Part shown: positions 20,438 through 30,986 of the stretch, piece after piece
Layout of the letters: each line of letters opens with the position of its first letter
Numbering within the stretch: position 1 is the stretch's first letter
Source: Hirsutella rhossiliensis
Lineage: Eukaryota > Ascomycota > Sordariomycetes > Hypocreales > Ophiocordycipitaceae
Assembly (NCBI RefSeq): GCF_020360975.1
Contig: NW_025408679.1
Location: forward strand, 1,736,001-1,800,000
DNA length: 64,000 nucleotides
Reading direction: 5' to 3'
Position numbers and translations under genes: made by a program
Notes under the pieces: generated by a model
What the model was told of the DNA's origin: nothing
Databases searched by the model: none
What the model saw: the letters and a program-made list of their open reading frames with translations, nothing else

Positions 20438-22703
20438 ATGGCCCGGACGCCAAATCGACGGAAGGCGAAGACAAAGCGGCCCGCCGAAGCTCGCAGGAGC
20501 AGCGGCCGGGCAGGGGCAGGGGCAGGAGTCGCGCAAAGCCGTCGAGCGTACGAGTGGACCAACGCATCCGGCAGAACGCGATAAACGACGCGGAGCTACG
20601 CGCCAATGCGCAGACGATCCTCTCTGCGATCCACGAGTCTCGGCAAGGAATACGACCTCGGCGTACGCACCGAAGCAAGAGGAATTCGAGCAATTCTGCC
20701 GCCACAAACAGTATTGTGACGGCGCTACGGTCACAGGGGAGAAGCCCCTCCTCTCCCTCGTCGGGGAGGTGGCGGGTCGGCCTTGAAGGTCAGGAGCCGC
20801 AAGGCCGCCACTGATACTCCGCAGGACGAGACCCGCCTGGCCTGGCGGTCGGTCCGAACTTATGTCACCGCAATCACGGATCTTTACCGGACGCAGAAGG
20901 CCCTCGGAATGAATACGCACCCGTCGCCGCGCGAGGACAACGTACGAGAGTACCTCAAGTCCCTACAGCGCCGGGACGCCCAACGAGACAGGGAGAACTA
21001 TGCCGATAAAGGCCGCGATACTCTGCTCGATGGTTACTCGGAGTCCGAGTTCGAACGAGTATGCCACGAGCTGTGGGCCCACAGCGGCACATCGCCCGAG
21101 TGTCATTTTCGGACCTCGTGGATCTCCTCTTGGCCATTATCTTCTCACCCGTGGCGGCGATCGTCGGGCTGCAGAGATCTCAGACCTATTCACCTTTGAG
21201 TTTGCCAGGAGGGCTCGACCCGGTGCATGCCGCTCATCTTTACGACACGAGCCGGCAAGCAGAACCAGCACGGCCGCCTCGAGACCGCCGGCGCGTATCG
21301 GAATAGGAACCCGCTAATCTGCATCTTGGGTGGCCTCGTTCTACCTCTTGTATCGTTGGGATCTCGGTAGTGAGCCGTTTCGATTTCAGCAGGCGGTCCT
21401 CGTGGTACGACATCCGGCTAATCAAGGGTAACGGCACCGGCCGGACGGCGGCTTTCTCGTACAACTCACAGCGCGAGTGGGTTGTCAAGGCCTTCGCCTA
21501 CGCCGGCGTCACGTCGCAGAAGAAGACGCATGTCGGCCGCAGCTCGGGGCGAGGACGGCTGAACTAAAGGGATTAGCGAAGACCAGATCCGTCGCGCGGG
21601 TCGTTGGAACCAGGAGCAGATGGTCGGCTGTTACCTGAACTCGTTGCCTCGCAAGTTCATGCGTACGATGGCCGGGCACCCGCCGCAGGCCGGATGCTTC
21701 GAGATACGCCGTGCCGGCGTGACGCCGCCGGAGGTCCTGCTCGATGATCTGGCCCGAGCTGGACAGTTGGCGAGGCCGGTTCGGTCCCGGTACCGAGCAG
21801 GAGAACGACCTGGCAGCGATGGGTTCGACGAACCTCATCTTCTATTTACGGAGGTTGTCTTGCAGGATTCCGTTGTCCTGATGAAGAAATACCCGGCAGC
21901 CCCGTTTGGAACCACCCGGTCTTCCGGCATCCGGCCTACGCCCCGTTCGCGCACCAGCTATCGGACTTCGTCCTTGAAGAGGAGCGTCCGCCAGCTTGCA
22001 GTCCTAGTCCAGGCGATGCCGGTCCTCGCGGACTATCTTAAATCCATCGACGCGCGGAACGAAGCAAGGACGATCCAGCTTAAAACAGAGCTAAGCGAGC
22101 AGCTTCGAGCCACCGAAGAACGTCTTGCGGTAGCCCAGTCGTCCCTTTTTCGAATGGTTTCAACTTCCGTTACGGCCGCGACGACCACCACTGCCACCAC
22201 GGCCCCGGCCGTGGTTGATGTCGTTGGGCAGGAGGACGAGGAGATGGAAGCCGATTCGTCTCGGCTCAGTCGAGCATTGTTGATAGCCGTGCCACGAGCC
22301 CGACGGCGACAGATACGATCACGGTTAAGACAGAGCCACCGCCACGGTATCAGATGTGCCGAGCAGTAAAATGGTCGAGGCGCTCTGGAGCGAGTGGACG
22401 GTTGGCCTTCGAGGCGGGCCAGCCATTGCCGACCTCGACGGTAGATGGGGAAGCCGGTGGCGCGCCGGGCGACAAAATGAATTGCAGTGGTATTCGTTAC
22501 GGCTCGAGGTTATAAGGGAGATTCGCAAGGTGGCGAAGGCCCACAGGTGTAGCGAGGAGGCCGCGATGCACATTGTCAACTTACAACAGCAGCAAACCGG
22601 CTGCTCGCTGGACTTATTTTGCAAACAGCCCGAGCCAACAGAAAGGCAAAAGTTGTACAACCAAAGAGGTAGAAATACACTATTTTTGTTTCCTCCCTCG
22701 TAA
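20438..22703 (+). pseudogene. Crypton-like tyrosine recombinase with GCR1_C domain, right copy
   Basis: Mirror of 17,483-19,667, head to head with it across 770 bp. The start ATG is at 20,438. A clean stretch at 20,783-21,100 carries VRTYVTAITDLYRTQKALGM and the following core-binding helices. Later segments show SEDQIRRAGRWNQEQMVGCY (candidate catalytic Tyr) at about 21,585-21,640, a long helical region with KTELSEQLRATEERLAVAQ at 22,080, and the GCR1_C domain from 22,356 to about 22,600. Frame breaks fall at different short runs than in the left copy. It reads past the left copy's stop to 22,703. Domain content matches fungal Crypton recombinases, not Starship DUF3435 captains. Confidence 0.82.
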
Positions 22704-22922
22704 TTTGACGAGCTCGTCGAGCCTTGAGAGCCCTTCAAGACGCGGCGTTCCGGGCGGCGGTCGGCCGTCCGGCCGACCGTGGACAAGGGTGGATATTGGA
22801 AGCCGCTGAGGGCACGGACGCTAAACTGCGGTGTTGTGGCGCTCAGCCGCTGAATCAGCCACCAAAACCCCGCTGTGGATATCCTATTGGTGGTGCATGG
22901 TACATCCTGCTAGAGGGCTATA

Positions 22923-23396
22923 ATGTCCCCGACGCCGCCCACCACCAACTCTCCGCCGCACCTTCGTAGGCCTCTTACCAGCAATAAGGGCGCCGGCGGC
23001 GACATGACCATGATGTTCTTTGCCCAGCCCGACTGCCCCGTGAGGTTCGCCCACCAGGACGAGCACCGCGTGAGGGGCCTCAACGCCGAGGCCATTGCCC
23101 GCGTCCTCCTACCCGCCCCCTCGTGGCTGCTGGCGCTCGACTACGCTCCCCTCCGGGCGGGGGGAGGTGACAACGATGTCTCCCCCCTCTTCTTTAGCTT
23201 AAATCTCTCAATCTACGGCGTGCCGGTCGTCAACTCGGATTGGTCTGAACAGTGGTTCTTTATGTCCGGCCGCGTCCATCCGTACGCCCTCGCCTGGGAG
23301 GTCGAGCGCCGCGACGGTCTCGAGGCCGACGTCGGCGAGACTCTCCTCTATACGATGCCCGCCCTCGTCGTCCGCGACCAGGGCTACCAGCCGTAG
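22923..23396 (+). CDS. unknown protein of 157 residues, repeated family
   Basis: An open frame from ATG 22,923 with no recognisable domain. The same protein, diverged, is encoded (broken) on the minus strand at 60,230-60,963. The two share the start region, SPPHL(R/K)RPL, and a block GDMxMMFFAQPDCPxRFAHxDEHR, with many differences at third codon positions. That pattern argues for a real protein under past selection. It lies just past the recombinase 3' end in both arms and may be an accessory gene of that element or part of another transposon. No signal peptide or membrane segment is obvious. Confidence 0.6.
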   Translation: MSPTPPTTNSPPHLRRPLTSNKGAGGDMTMMFFAQPDCPVRFAHQDEHRVRGLNAEAIARVLLPAPSWLLALDYAPLRAGGGDNDVSPLFFSLNLSIYGVPVVNSDWSEQWFFMSGRVHPYALAWEVERRDGLEADVGETLLYTMPALVVRDQGYQP

Positions 23397-23762
23397 GCCT
23401 CCCCTCTCTCCTCTTTGCGGCCCCGCTGATCTCTTCCCTGAGCGTCCTCCCGCGCTCCTTGGCGCCCGGCGGCCACTTCCCCTCGACGCCTCCTGTTGTC
23501 TCCTTTCACGGCGTCGTCGCCGGCTCCGCAACAAGAACGACGCTTTCCAAGGCACAAATGAAGTGTATGATTGTAGATACTGTACTGATTGTTCGGTGAC
23601 TGGTTGACTGTTGGCCAGACTCGCAGCCTTCGGCTGATTGTACGCCTTGCACCACATCCCTGAAGTGCAAGGTGTGACGCAGTATTTTACGGTATTGAAC
23701 AATTTTGCCCACTAGCTCTCGACTCTCTCCAGCCAGGAGTTGCCCAGGAAATCCACCTATAA

Positions 23763-24590
23763 TCACTGCGCGAGACGTAACATCTGCTCCGCGACAGGAA
23801 AAACGTCCTTGGTCTTGATGGGTACGCGGTGTTCACCCTGCCACTCGATGATAGTATATGAGCCGGGAATACAGTACCGTTTGGCCAGATGCCGGTGGAA
23901 CTCCAGCCCTACATCTTTGAGGCCGTGGACATGGACCGTAGGCAGCTGCAGCTTGTCATGGAGATGTAGCCCTTCCCAGCCAGGAGCGTCGTCTTGCAGC
24001 AAGGGCGGTATGGCAGAGGGCTGCAGTGGAGGAACAAGTCCTTGAGGCATCGGAACATCAGGCATGAGCCAGACCAGCCTGCCACGACCTGCTAGTAAAA
24101 CAGCAAAGCGAAAGTTTGGCCAGTTCATTACGCTGTTTGTTTTCATCTCAGAGCCACCATCAAGCTGTTGACAACGCAGTTGCTGGTTATAGAGGAGGCT
24201 GGCTGCGATCCTGGCGCCTTGGCTAAAGCCCAGAACCCCAACAACCTCGCCAGTTGCGCCGAGATGGTTGTCGGCAATGGTGGCGGTGTTGATGGAGTTC
24301 TGGATTAACATAGAAGCTTCGGCGGCATAGAAGTCCTGATCTTCAGTCTCGTCCACCGGCCGGAGCCAGCCGCGAAACGGGCCGCAATTGCTATACACGG
24401 CAGTGACGTCGGGACCTGGTCTTGCAGGGAAAGGAGCTTCTGCGAAGACAAAACGGAATTCGCTGCCGAGGTGGTACTTGAAAGCACGGCATTGCATTCG
24501 AAAGATGCGAGCGTTGGTGCCACCACCGTGGAGACATAGAATACGCGGAAAGTGGAGGGATGAGTCGCTGCCTTCGGACCCAAGCGCCAT
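23763..24590 (-). CDS. FSH1/LovG-type serine hydrolase (right copy, intact)
   Basis: An intronless frame of 275 residues, the usual length for the fungal FSH1 alpha/beta-hydrolase family. Visible landmarks are the oxyanion-side LCLHGGGTN (residues 18-25), the nucleophile elbow GFSQGA with Ser123, a likely acid Asp226 in HVHGLKDVG and a likely His254 in WQGEHRVP. Relatives such as LovG release or hydrolyse polyketide intermediates (family knowledge). The reaction here is not shown by the sequence. The start ATG lies about 75 bp from an LTR fragment. The left-arm copy has lost Ser123. Confidence 0.9.
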   Translation of the reverse strand: MALGSEGSDSSLHFPRILCLHGGGTNARIFRMQCRAFKYHLGSEFRFVFAEAPFPARPGPDVTAVYSNCGPFRGWLRPVDETEDQDFYAAEASMLIQNSINTATIADNHLGATGEVVGVLGFSQGARIAASLLYNQQLRCQQLDGGSEMKTNSVMNWPNFRFAVLLAGRGRLVWLMPDVPMPQGLVPPLQPSAIPPLLQDDAPGWEGLHLHDKLQLPTVHVHGLKDVGLEFHRHLAKRYCIPGSYTIIEWQGEHRVPIKTKDVFPVAEQMLRLAQ

Positions 24591-24664
24591 TGTGACGGAA
24601 TGGTGGAATTCAGAGGAAGAGTAGAATTATGGTTTCGTAACGATTGAGGGTTTCGCGAAGCACG

Positions 24665-25127
24665 TCTCGCGAAGAGAGCAGGGCAGAGGGCATAATATTT
24701 TAGGGTGCATGTGTGTTCATTCCTCCTTTCTGTCCTGCTTCTTCCTCTGTGCTCCATCTTCTTCCTTGCGGACTTACTAATGCATAGGCACCCCCTCTCC
24801 GCGTCAGCTTGCCACGTCCTCCCAGTTTCACCTGTCTCTCCCTACACCTTCAGCTGGCTATCAGGCTTCAGGACCAAGTCTTAGACCCTTCTTCTCGACA
24901 GCACGTCTGAGATCTTGAGCTTTGGGTGACCATGAGGGGTATACAGCTAAGGGTCCTGTTAGGGCTAGTCAGAAGTTTGCAGAGAGATTTGAGACAGCAT
25001 AAGGCAGCCACATAGGCTGTAGGGAGACTGTATATACGAGGCTCAGAAAGCCTATGCAAAGGGGGAGGCTGGGGAACGGAGCCCAGCCCCCTAGTACTTG
25101 TACTTACGAAAAGGGGATATAAATAGA
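24665..25127. repeat. two abutting LTR fragments (right arm)
   Basis: 24,665-24,900 ends ttctcgaca (TGTCGAGAA on the minus strand) and parallels the EthD-flanking LTR-like repeats. 24,905-25,127 starts gtctgagatcttgagct, carries a gatataaatag box, and is related to the LTR at 47,788-48,190 in the same orientation. Confidence 0.65.
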
Positions 25128-25128
25128 G

Positions 25129-25216
25129 TACTTGGGGGGACTAAAATCCGTCCCGATTCCCGCGCATGTCAAGTCATATGCGCGGGAATCGGGACGGATT
25201 TTAGTCCCCCCAAGTA
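25129..25216. repeat. fold-back element with perfect 39-bp arms
   Basis: Arms 25,129-25,167 and 25,178-25,216 (tacttggggggactaaaatc...) are perfect complements around a 10-nt loop. If the outer TA on each side is the target duplication, the element is 25,131-25,214, which fits a mariner/pogo-type MITE. It abuts the pogo-like remnant. Confidence 0.85.
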
Positions 25217-25958
25217 GCGAGATCGTCCACCTTTGCAAGCAACATAAGATCGAGCTTTTCCCCCTACCGCCACATCTTACACATCTACTTCAGCCTCTCG
25301 ATGTAGGCGTGTTCCGCTCATATAAGCACTGGCACCAGCAAGTCTTATACCGTGAGGTTGCAGATGGAGCCACTGACTTTAAGAAGACTGACTTCCTATT
25401 CCACCTTCAAGAGATCCGGAACCGCACGTTCAAAAAGGCTACAATTTTAGGGGGTGGTTATCCGTACAACACATTTTGGTAAATGTACAAGAGAAAGTGG
25501 AGTAAACGTGGCTTGGGTGTACCTAATACATGGCCAAAGGTCGTAGGCATGCAGGCATAGCACTTACACAAGGCCACACAGGCAGAGGTTGCAAGGCCAT
25601 AACAGCCAGACGTTGTGAAGCCTGCAGAGTGTTGCAAGGCTATACAAGAAGAGGGCACACAAGCAGAGGCCATACAAATCAGGCGGCTTGCAGCCTCACA
25701 AGGCTATAGCCTGCCTGCTGCCATGTCGTATTGCGCGAGTAGTCGGGTGATGCGCACGTACTAAGTACCTTCTATACATTTGACTGTGGCGTACTGTGGC
25801 GTATAGAGCCAGCCAATAGAAAAAGGTGGCGCCACGTCTGCCCCGCCTTTTGTTGTACATTTACCAAAATGTGTTGTACGGATAACCACCCCCCAATTTT
25901 ATCCGCTTGGGAGAAATGTGGTCTCTTTCCACATAATCCCAGCGCTGACTTCAATTCA
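25215..25958 (+). pseudogene. pogo-like (DDE_1) transposase remnant split by an inverted-repeat element
   Basis: The plus strand at 25,217-25,449 reads IVHLCKQHKIELFPLPPHLT, LQPLDVGVF and FHLQEIRNRTFKKATIL. The 444-bp element then intervenes. From 25,902 the frame resumes as SAWEKCGLFPHNPSA, the usual continuation in this family. Removing the element and one 8-bp duplicate restores the frame exactly. The N-terminal two thirds are absent. Confidence 0.85.
25442..25901. mobile_element. inverted-repeat MITE with 8-bp target duplication (right arm, MULE-free)
   Basis: Element 25,450-25,893 (444 bp) with 41-bp inverted repeats GGGGGTGGTTATCCGTACAA... and target duplication CAATTTTA at 25,442-25,449 and 25,894-25,901. 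It is non-coding. The empty MULE 2 target lies inside it at 25,623-25,631. Confidence 0.9.
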
Positions 25959-26547
25959 AGTAAGTCAAGGTTGAGGGTGTAACTTGATTACTTGAAATGA
26001 AATCGCCTGTCAACTTGATTAACTTGAATTGAATTGATATACTTGATATACTTGATATCTGAGGTCAGGTCACATTCAGGCATAGGTATCAACATGCCTC
26101 TCGTCGCGAACTAAAGTCTTGAGGGGGAAAAATTGACGGGGTGAAACCCTCCCCGTGCGATGCTCCACTTTATTTGGAGCACTAAAATTCGCCCCACCTA
26201 AGTGGGATGCGACACGCCTAGACCCCCGATCTGCGCCGAGACACATTGTCTGCAAAAGCAAAAACACGCGCGATTTGCGACTTCTGCTGCGCCCCAAGGA
26301 TAAGGTTACCACCTGCGACTGGTGCGATGGCTGGAAGCCTTCATCACATACCCTACAGCTTGAGTCGATAAACCTGGAAAAATCTCATTTCAAGTACTCG
26401 GGGGGTTGACTAAGGGACTTAGGCCCCCCTCTCCGCGACTTTTCCCGGTCGCTTATCTTTTCCTCGGTCGCCGGCGCCCCCCCTCCCAGAGGGAGATGCG
26501 GGACGAATTTTAGTCCCCCCTAGTACGAAGGCTGCGATCAAAAGAAA
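25950..26547. other. low-complexity tract and unassigned stretch (right arm)
   Basis: 25,950-26,065 is built from acttgaat and atacttgat words. 26,066-26,547 holds no recognised gene. A gacgaattttagtcccccc block near 26,502 resembles the end of the fold-back at 25,129-25,216. Confidence 0.5.
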
Positions 26548-26632
26548 CTACTCGTGCCCGCCCCCACTTTTTCGGATTTCGCTTCGACTCACCCAACTTT
26601 AAATCCGAAAAAGTGGGGGCGGGCACGAGTAG
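26548..26632. repeat. fold-back MITE with perfect 32-bp arms (right arm)
   Basis: Arms 26,548-26,579 and 26,601-26,632 (ctactcgtgcccgccccc...) are perfect complements around a 21-nt loop. No coding capacity. Confidence 0.85.
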
Positions 26633-26725
26633 AGTAACGAAACATGCACGGACGAATTTCGAAACATGCACGGAGACTTAAACCCCATTTGGAAGAGGGA
26701 CCCGCCCACCACAATTTGGCGCGCG
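26633..26725. repeat. single MULE-type terminal repeat (right arm)
   Basis: gaaacatgcacgg occurs twice, followed by taaaccccatttggaagagg and aatttggcgcgcgcc. This matches the architecture of the MULE 2 terminal repeat with many substitutions. It is an orphan end. 26,726-27,178 has no recognised gene. Confidence 0.6.
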
Positions 26726-27178
26726 CCTGGCCGCCTCGTCGCGCCCGCCCTATTACTCGACTATGTACGTGTTGGTGGAACGTTACACATCGGAATAAGA
26801 AGGGGGTCATACACGAAGGTTCAAGATGCATGTTCTATATCTAAAGGGGCAGTCTGAAGAGACTATTTATACAGGAGGTCTTAGGGACTTCTGGGGACCT
26901 CCTGAGTAATGGGCTCTACCCACGCATACGTGGCTGTGCCCACGCATAAAATGGGTTGCCTTCCTTACTCAGGAAGTCCTCATGCGTTCCTGCTACATGG
27001 GCCAGGAATCCCTTCTCCGGGTCCCTCCCTAACAGGGCTACCCTGGTCCACCGACAGTAACTATTACGAAGAAAGAGGGGAAAGCTACTACATAAATGCG
27101 TGCGGGCCTGAGCCCGATTTTCAAGTCGTACGTACAGGGATTCCTAAGAAAAAGCAATCCCCTGCCGACACAATACTG

Positions 27179-27740
27179 TATTAACTCACTAAATTGAGCC
27201 GGTCTCAACGTCTGGGAAAGAGGGGCCCTGCATGTCTCAGCGCCACTAAATTTGTATACGCTACGTACCTAGCTGTCCCCGCCCGAGCCATCCTTAGTCG
27301 GCTCGACGCATTTTCGCCCCATTTCCTATGCCTACATTCTAGCCTCTTTACCTTGGCCCCATTTTTGAAGCTTTTGAAGCCGGCGTTCGCGATGCCTCCC
27401 GCAGAGCTAGATCGCAATGTTCGGAACTGACCGGTAAAAACACATGTAAGATCACGTGCATCATCACGTGCAGAACCCGGGTACACCCGGCAGCCAATTT
27501 CCTCTTGCTTAGGGAGGAACGAGGCCTCCAACGAGTCCTCAAACACACACGTCATCACATCAATACAACCTCTTTTTGCGGCTTCACACAAGCTGCTGCA
27601 TCAAGCATTAATCCATCGTGCCATACCCATCTATTTCCTCATTAGGCCTGAGCCGCAGAACCACCATTCTGACAACAGCTAGGTACGTAGCGTATACAAA
27701 TTTAGTGGCGCTGAGACCGGCTCAATTTAGTGAGTTAATA
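27179..27740. mobile_element. MITE with about 64-bp inverted repeats (right arm)
   Basis: Mirror of 8,963-9,526. The ends are TATTAACTCACTAAATTGAG and its complement. The first repeat is interrupted by about 35 bp (acgtctgggaaagaggggcc...) that the second lacks. Confidence 0.8.
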
Positions 27741-27823
27741 CGGTAGACTTTGCCTGTCGGAATTTCTCGCGAAGGAGAGAGCAAAAGTGGGCATAGAAGT
27801 GGATAAGGGACTTTTCGAAGGTC

Positions 27824-28270
27824 GAGTATCATATGATCAGATGGTATGCGAGAATGCATGTGTTGATTGCTCTCTCCCCGTTCAAGCAGCCCCTTTATAT
27901 CCCTCCAAGCTTCTCCCAAGTTGATATCCCGTTTTCAGGTATAGTATACATTCTATCAGGAAGAGGGCACTTCTTGCCACTTACTGAAGGCCACGTAAGC
28001 CATCTACGTCAGCAACATCAGCTCCATCTCCCCGTTCGAATAGCTCTTCTAGCTATGAAATCGATAGTTCAGTCTCTCGAGGTCCCCGAGCCAGTAATAG
28101 TTATGCCGGACTCCTCAAAGGGTCCCCGTTCGAATAGGAGATCCTCCGGACCCCTCAGTGGTCTAGGAAGAAGAAACAACAGTCTGCAGACTTCCCTTCT
28201 TACCTGGTTTCAAGCTGTATTACCTAGAGAGACCTAGAGACCTCAACTCGTTCGGACCTTCTTCTCGACA
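27824..28270 (-). repeat. LTR-like direct repeat upstream of EthD gene (right arm)
   Basis: Minus-strand TGTCGAGAAG at 28,270 to gatactc at 27,824. It is nearly identical to 29,129-29,579 and has the TATA-like box on the minus strand. Confidence 0.7.
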
Positions 28271-28345
28271 GAATTTTCTTCCTACGCTCCTGGCCCTACT
28301 ACATCCTCTTTCTTCACTAGTATCATATCTCACTATTCTACGACC

Positions 28346-29112
28346 ATGTCAGACATATCTCAACCACATGCACAGTACGACACCCAAAATGAAGTGATGT
28401 GGTTCATCTCTGTCCAAAAGGAACCCTCCTGGGATCAGGACCGCTTCCAGCACGAATACCATAATGTTCACGCCAACCTCGCCCGCGTTGGTCACCAGCA
28501 CAGTGGTCTACCACTCAACTATGTCCAATTTGGCGCCATGGATCTTCAAGACCCCAACAACCTCTGCGGCGACATGGACGACGATCCGTGGGACTTTCTT
28601 TCGTGTCTGTACTGGCCAAGCACAAGTGTCGTCTGGAGGAGCTTCCAGGACCCGGTGTACCACGAGTCGGCTGGCAAGCACATCTTCTGCCGCCAAGACC
28701 AAAAGGGCATCCTGGCCAAGAGAGTTGGAGCATTGGGCGTTGCGACAGAGAGGTTTGCTGAGCAGGGAAATTTCGCGATCCATGTTTTCCACCGCAGAGC
28801 CACGGCGGGCGACAAGGTCAGCGCGGCCTGGGTGGAGGAGCGGATGAAGCTCGCGGAACGCTGGAGCAAGACGAGAAGGGTCTTGTAAGGCAATACAGCG
28901 TGTGGACGGATGTCATGCCTGAAGATACAGATGCTTTCTTCAAGGGTACGCAGTTTACTGGGGGCTCGTGGCGCCAGTATAGGGCGGTTGAACGGTTCGT
29001 ATTGTTGGATCGAGATGAGGCGGCGAAGTTTTGGGAGGAGAATCGGGGGCTGGTTGTTGATGGCCCTGGCTCGACTAACGTTATAGGAGGCTTGACATCT
29101 GTTGTGATTTAA
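28346..29112 (+). pseudogene. EthD-domain protein, right copy (one-base frameshift)
   Basis: Identical to the 255-residue left copy except that one G is missing after SKTRR near 28,876, which creates a stop at about 28,888. The remaining C-terminal part continues in another frame from 28,900 to 29,112. The gene is otherwise complete, so the break may be a consensus error in a short G run. Confidence 0.88.
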
Positions 29113-29128
29113 TTCGGGGTGGACTACA

Positions 29129-29579
29129 GAGTATCACGCGATCAGATATTGTCTTCTATCTCTCCCTCCCCGGTTGCCTCCTTTCCCGTCCAAGCAGCCC
29201 CTTTTATATCCCTCCAAGCTTCTCCCAAGTTGATATCCCGTTTTCAGGTATAGTATACATTCTATCAGGAAGAGGGCACTTCTTGCCACTTAGTGAAGGC
29301 CACGTAAGTCATCTACGTCAGCAACATCAGCTCCATCTCCCCGATCGAATAGCTCTTCTAGCTATGAGATCGATAGTTCAGTCTCTCGAGGTCCCCGAGC
29401 CAGTAATAGTTATGCCGGACTCCTCAAAGGGTCCCCGTTCGAATAGGAGATCCTCCGGACCCCTCAGTGGTCTAGGAAGAAGAAACAACAGTCTGCAGAC
29501 TTCCCTTCTTACCTGGTTTCAAGCTGTATTACCTAGAGAGACCTAGAGACCTCAACTCGTTCGGACCGTCTTCTCGACA
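29129..29579 (-). repeat. LTR-like direct repeat downstream of EthD gene (right arm)
   Basis: Second copy of 27,824-28,270 in the same orientation, starting 17 bp after the EthD stop codon. Confidence 0.7.
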
Positions 29580-29850
29580 GCAAAAGACGTGCTAGGCTAG
29601 AGAAGACTAGATACATAGAATATCCCGAGTACCTGGACTAAGGACCGTGTGTAGCACCTAACCACTCCATCTAGCAATTCTGAGGCTCTGAGGCCGGTCG
29701 GAAATTCGGGGCCCTTCCCCCGTCAGCGGGTTCCAGGCACGGCAGTTAAGCCGTAATAGTAGTCAGTCTTTGGCCGAGGCCGGGTGACTGAGAAAGCCCA
29801 CGAAGTCATGGGCCGGCCGCAAGCCCCTCGAGGAGGGCCTACGGGGCAGA
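29580..29850. repeat. direct repeat A, inner copy (right arm)
   Basis: gcaaaagacgtgctaggcta ... to gggcagaaag, recurring diverged at 30,645-30,905. It corresponds to 6,858-7,121. Confidence 0.65.
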
Positions 29851-30117
29851 AAGAAAAGAAAAGAAAAGGAAGCAGAGAGTGTAGCAATGTTAATCGGGGT
29901 TCGCCCCGATGGCGATTGTCTTCTCCGCAGGAGCGTTCGATCCAGGACCACTTCGTGGTCATGACAGTCGGCGAAGTCCCCGTGCCTGCTCCTCGTAGCA
30001 AGCAGGTGGTGGAGGTGTTGTCGATTGGTGCAGCCCGGGGACACCCGGGTGAGGCCTTGAGCTCTAGGCTCTTGTAGCTCCTCGGGGCCCCCGCGGCCCA
30101 CCAGTCCAGAGGAAGTC

Positions 30118-30420
30118 GTGGCCGCTGGGCGGCAGAAAGGGCCGCAAGGCGGCAAGATCGGAGCCGCGAGACGGCAGAAGGAGGCAGAGCCGCAAGGCGG
30201 CAGAAGGCGAGGCCAGCCAGTAAAGGCGGCAGAGGGTGCGAGGCAGCGCGAGGCGTGCCAGGAAGGGCGAGAAGAAGTCGGGCCGCGAGGCGGCAGAAGA
30301 GGTCGGGGCCGCGAGGCGGCAGAAGTCGAGGCCAGCCAGTAAAGGCGGCAGAAGTAGGCGATGCCGCGAGGCGGCAGAAGGCGAGGCAGCGCGAGGCATG
30401 CCGTTATTCGAGACCAGCTT
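30118..30420. repeat. GC-rich minisatellite (right arm)
   Basis: Mirror of 6,300-6,600, read here as gccgcgaggcggcagaag units. The open frames across it are a by-product of composition. Confidence 0.8.
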
Positions 30421-30644
30421 CCCAAGAGGAGACGAACTCTCCAAAGTCTGCCTTTTGGTGCTTGCTAGAGCCCCGTTAGGGCTAGAGAGGCAGAAGCATG
30501 GTCGGGTGACCTGAAAATAATTATCCACTAACAGGCTGCTAACAGCCCGCAGAAGAGAAGAATTTTTTACAGGGGAGAGTTGCCAGCTTGGCTGGTAGTA
30601 GTAGTAGTAGTAGTATTGATTACCGTCTGGGACATCCCTATAAG

Positions 30645-30905
30645 GGCAAAAGACGTGCTAGGCTAGGTATAGTACAAGATGAGGGTGCTCGCCGGAAACC
30701 CGTCGCGCCTTCCTTACTTCTACCCTATCTAGCAATTCTTGGACTCTGTGGCCGCTCGGATTCTCAGGTCCCTTCCCCGTCAGCGGGTTCCGGCACGGCG
30801 GTAAAGCCGTAATATTAGTCAGTCTTCGGTCAGAGCCGGGTGACTGAGAAAGCCCACGCAGTCAGCTGGGCCGTAGGCCCACGGGAGCCTACGGGCAGAA
30901 AACAT
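30645..30905. repeat. direct repeat A, outer copy (right arm)
   Basis: Diverged second copy of 29,580-29,850. A short run of seven AGT triplets (tagtagtag...) precedes it near 30,597. Confidence 0.65.
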
Positions 30906-30986
30906 AGAAAGAGCCAGCTTGGCTGGTGAAGGCTTGCCGGAATCCAGAAAAGTGGGACGGGCACGAGTACCTAGTCCGTTCCTCAA

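Noticed and set aside
17483..22703. Starship captain (DUF3435) interpretation of the central recombinase
   Set aside because: The C-terminal region is a clear GCR1-type domain, and the gene sits at the centre rather than at the 5' edge of a large element, so Crypton-like fits better.
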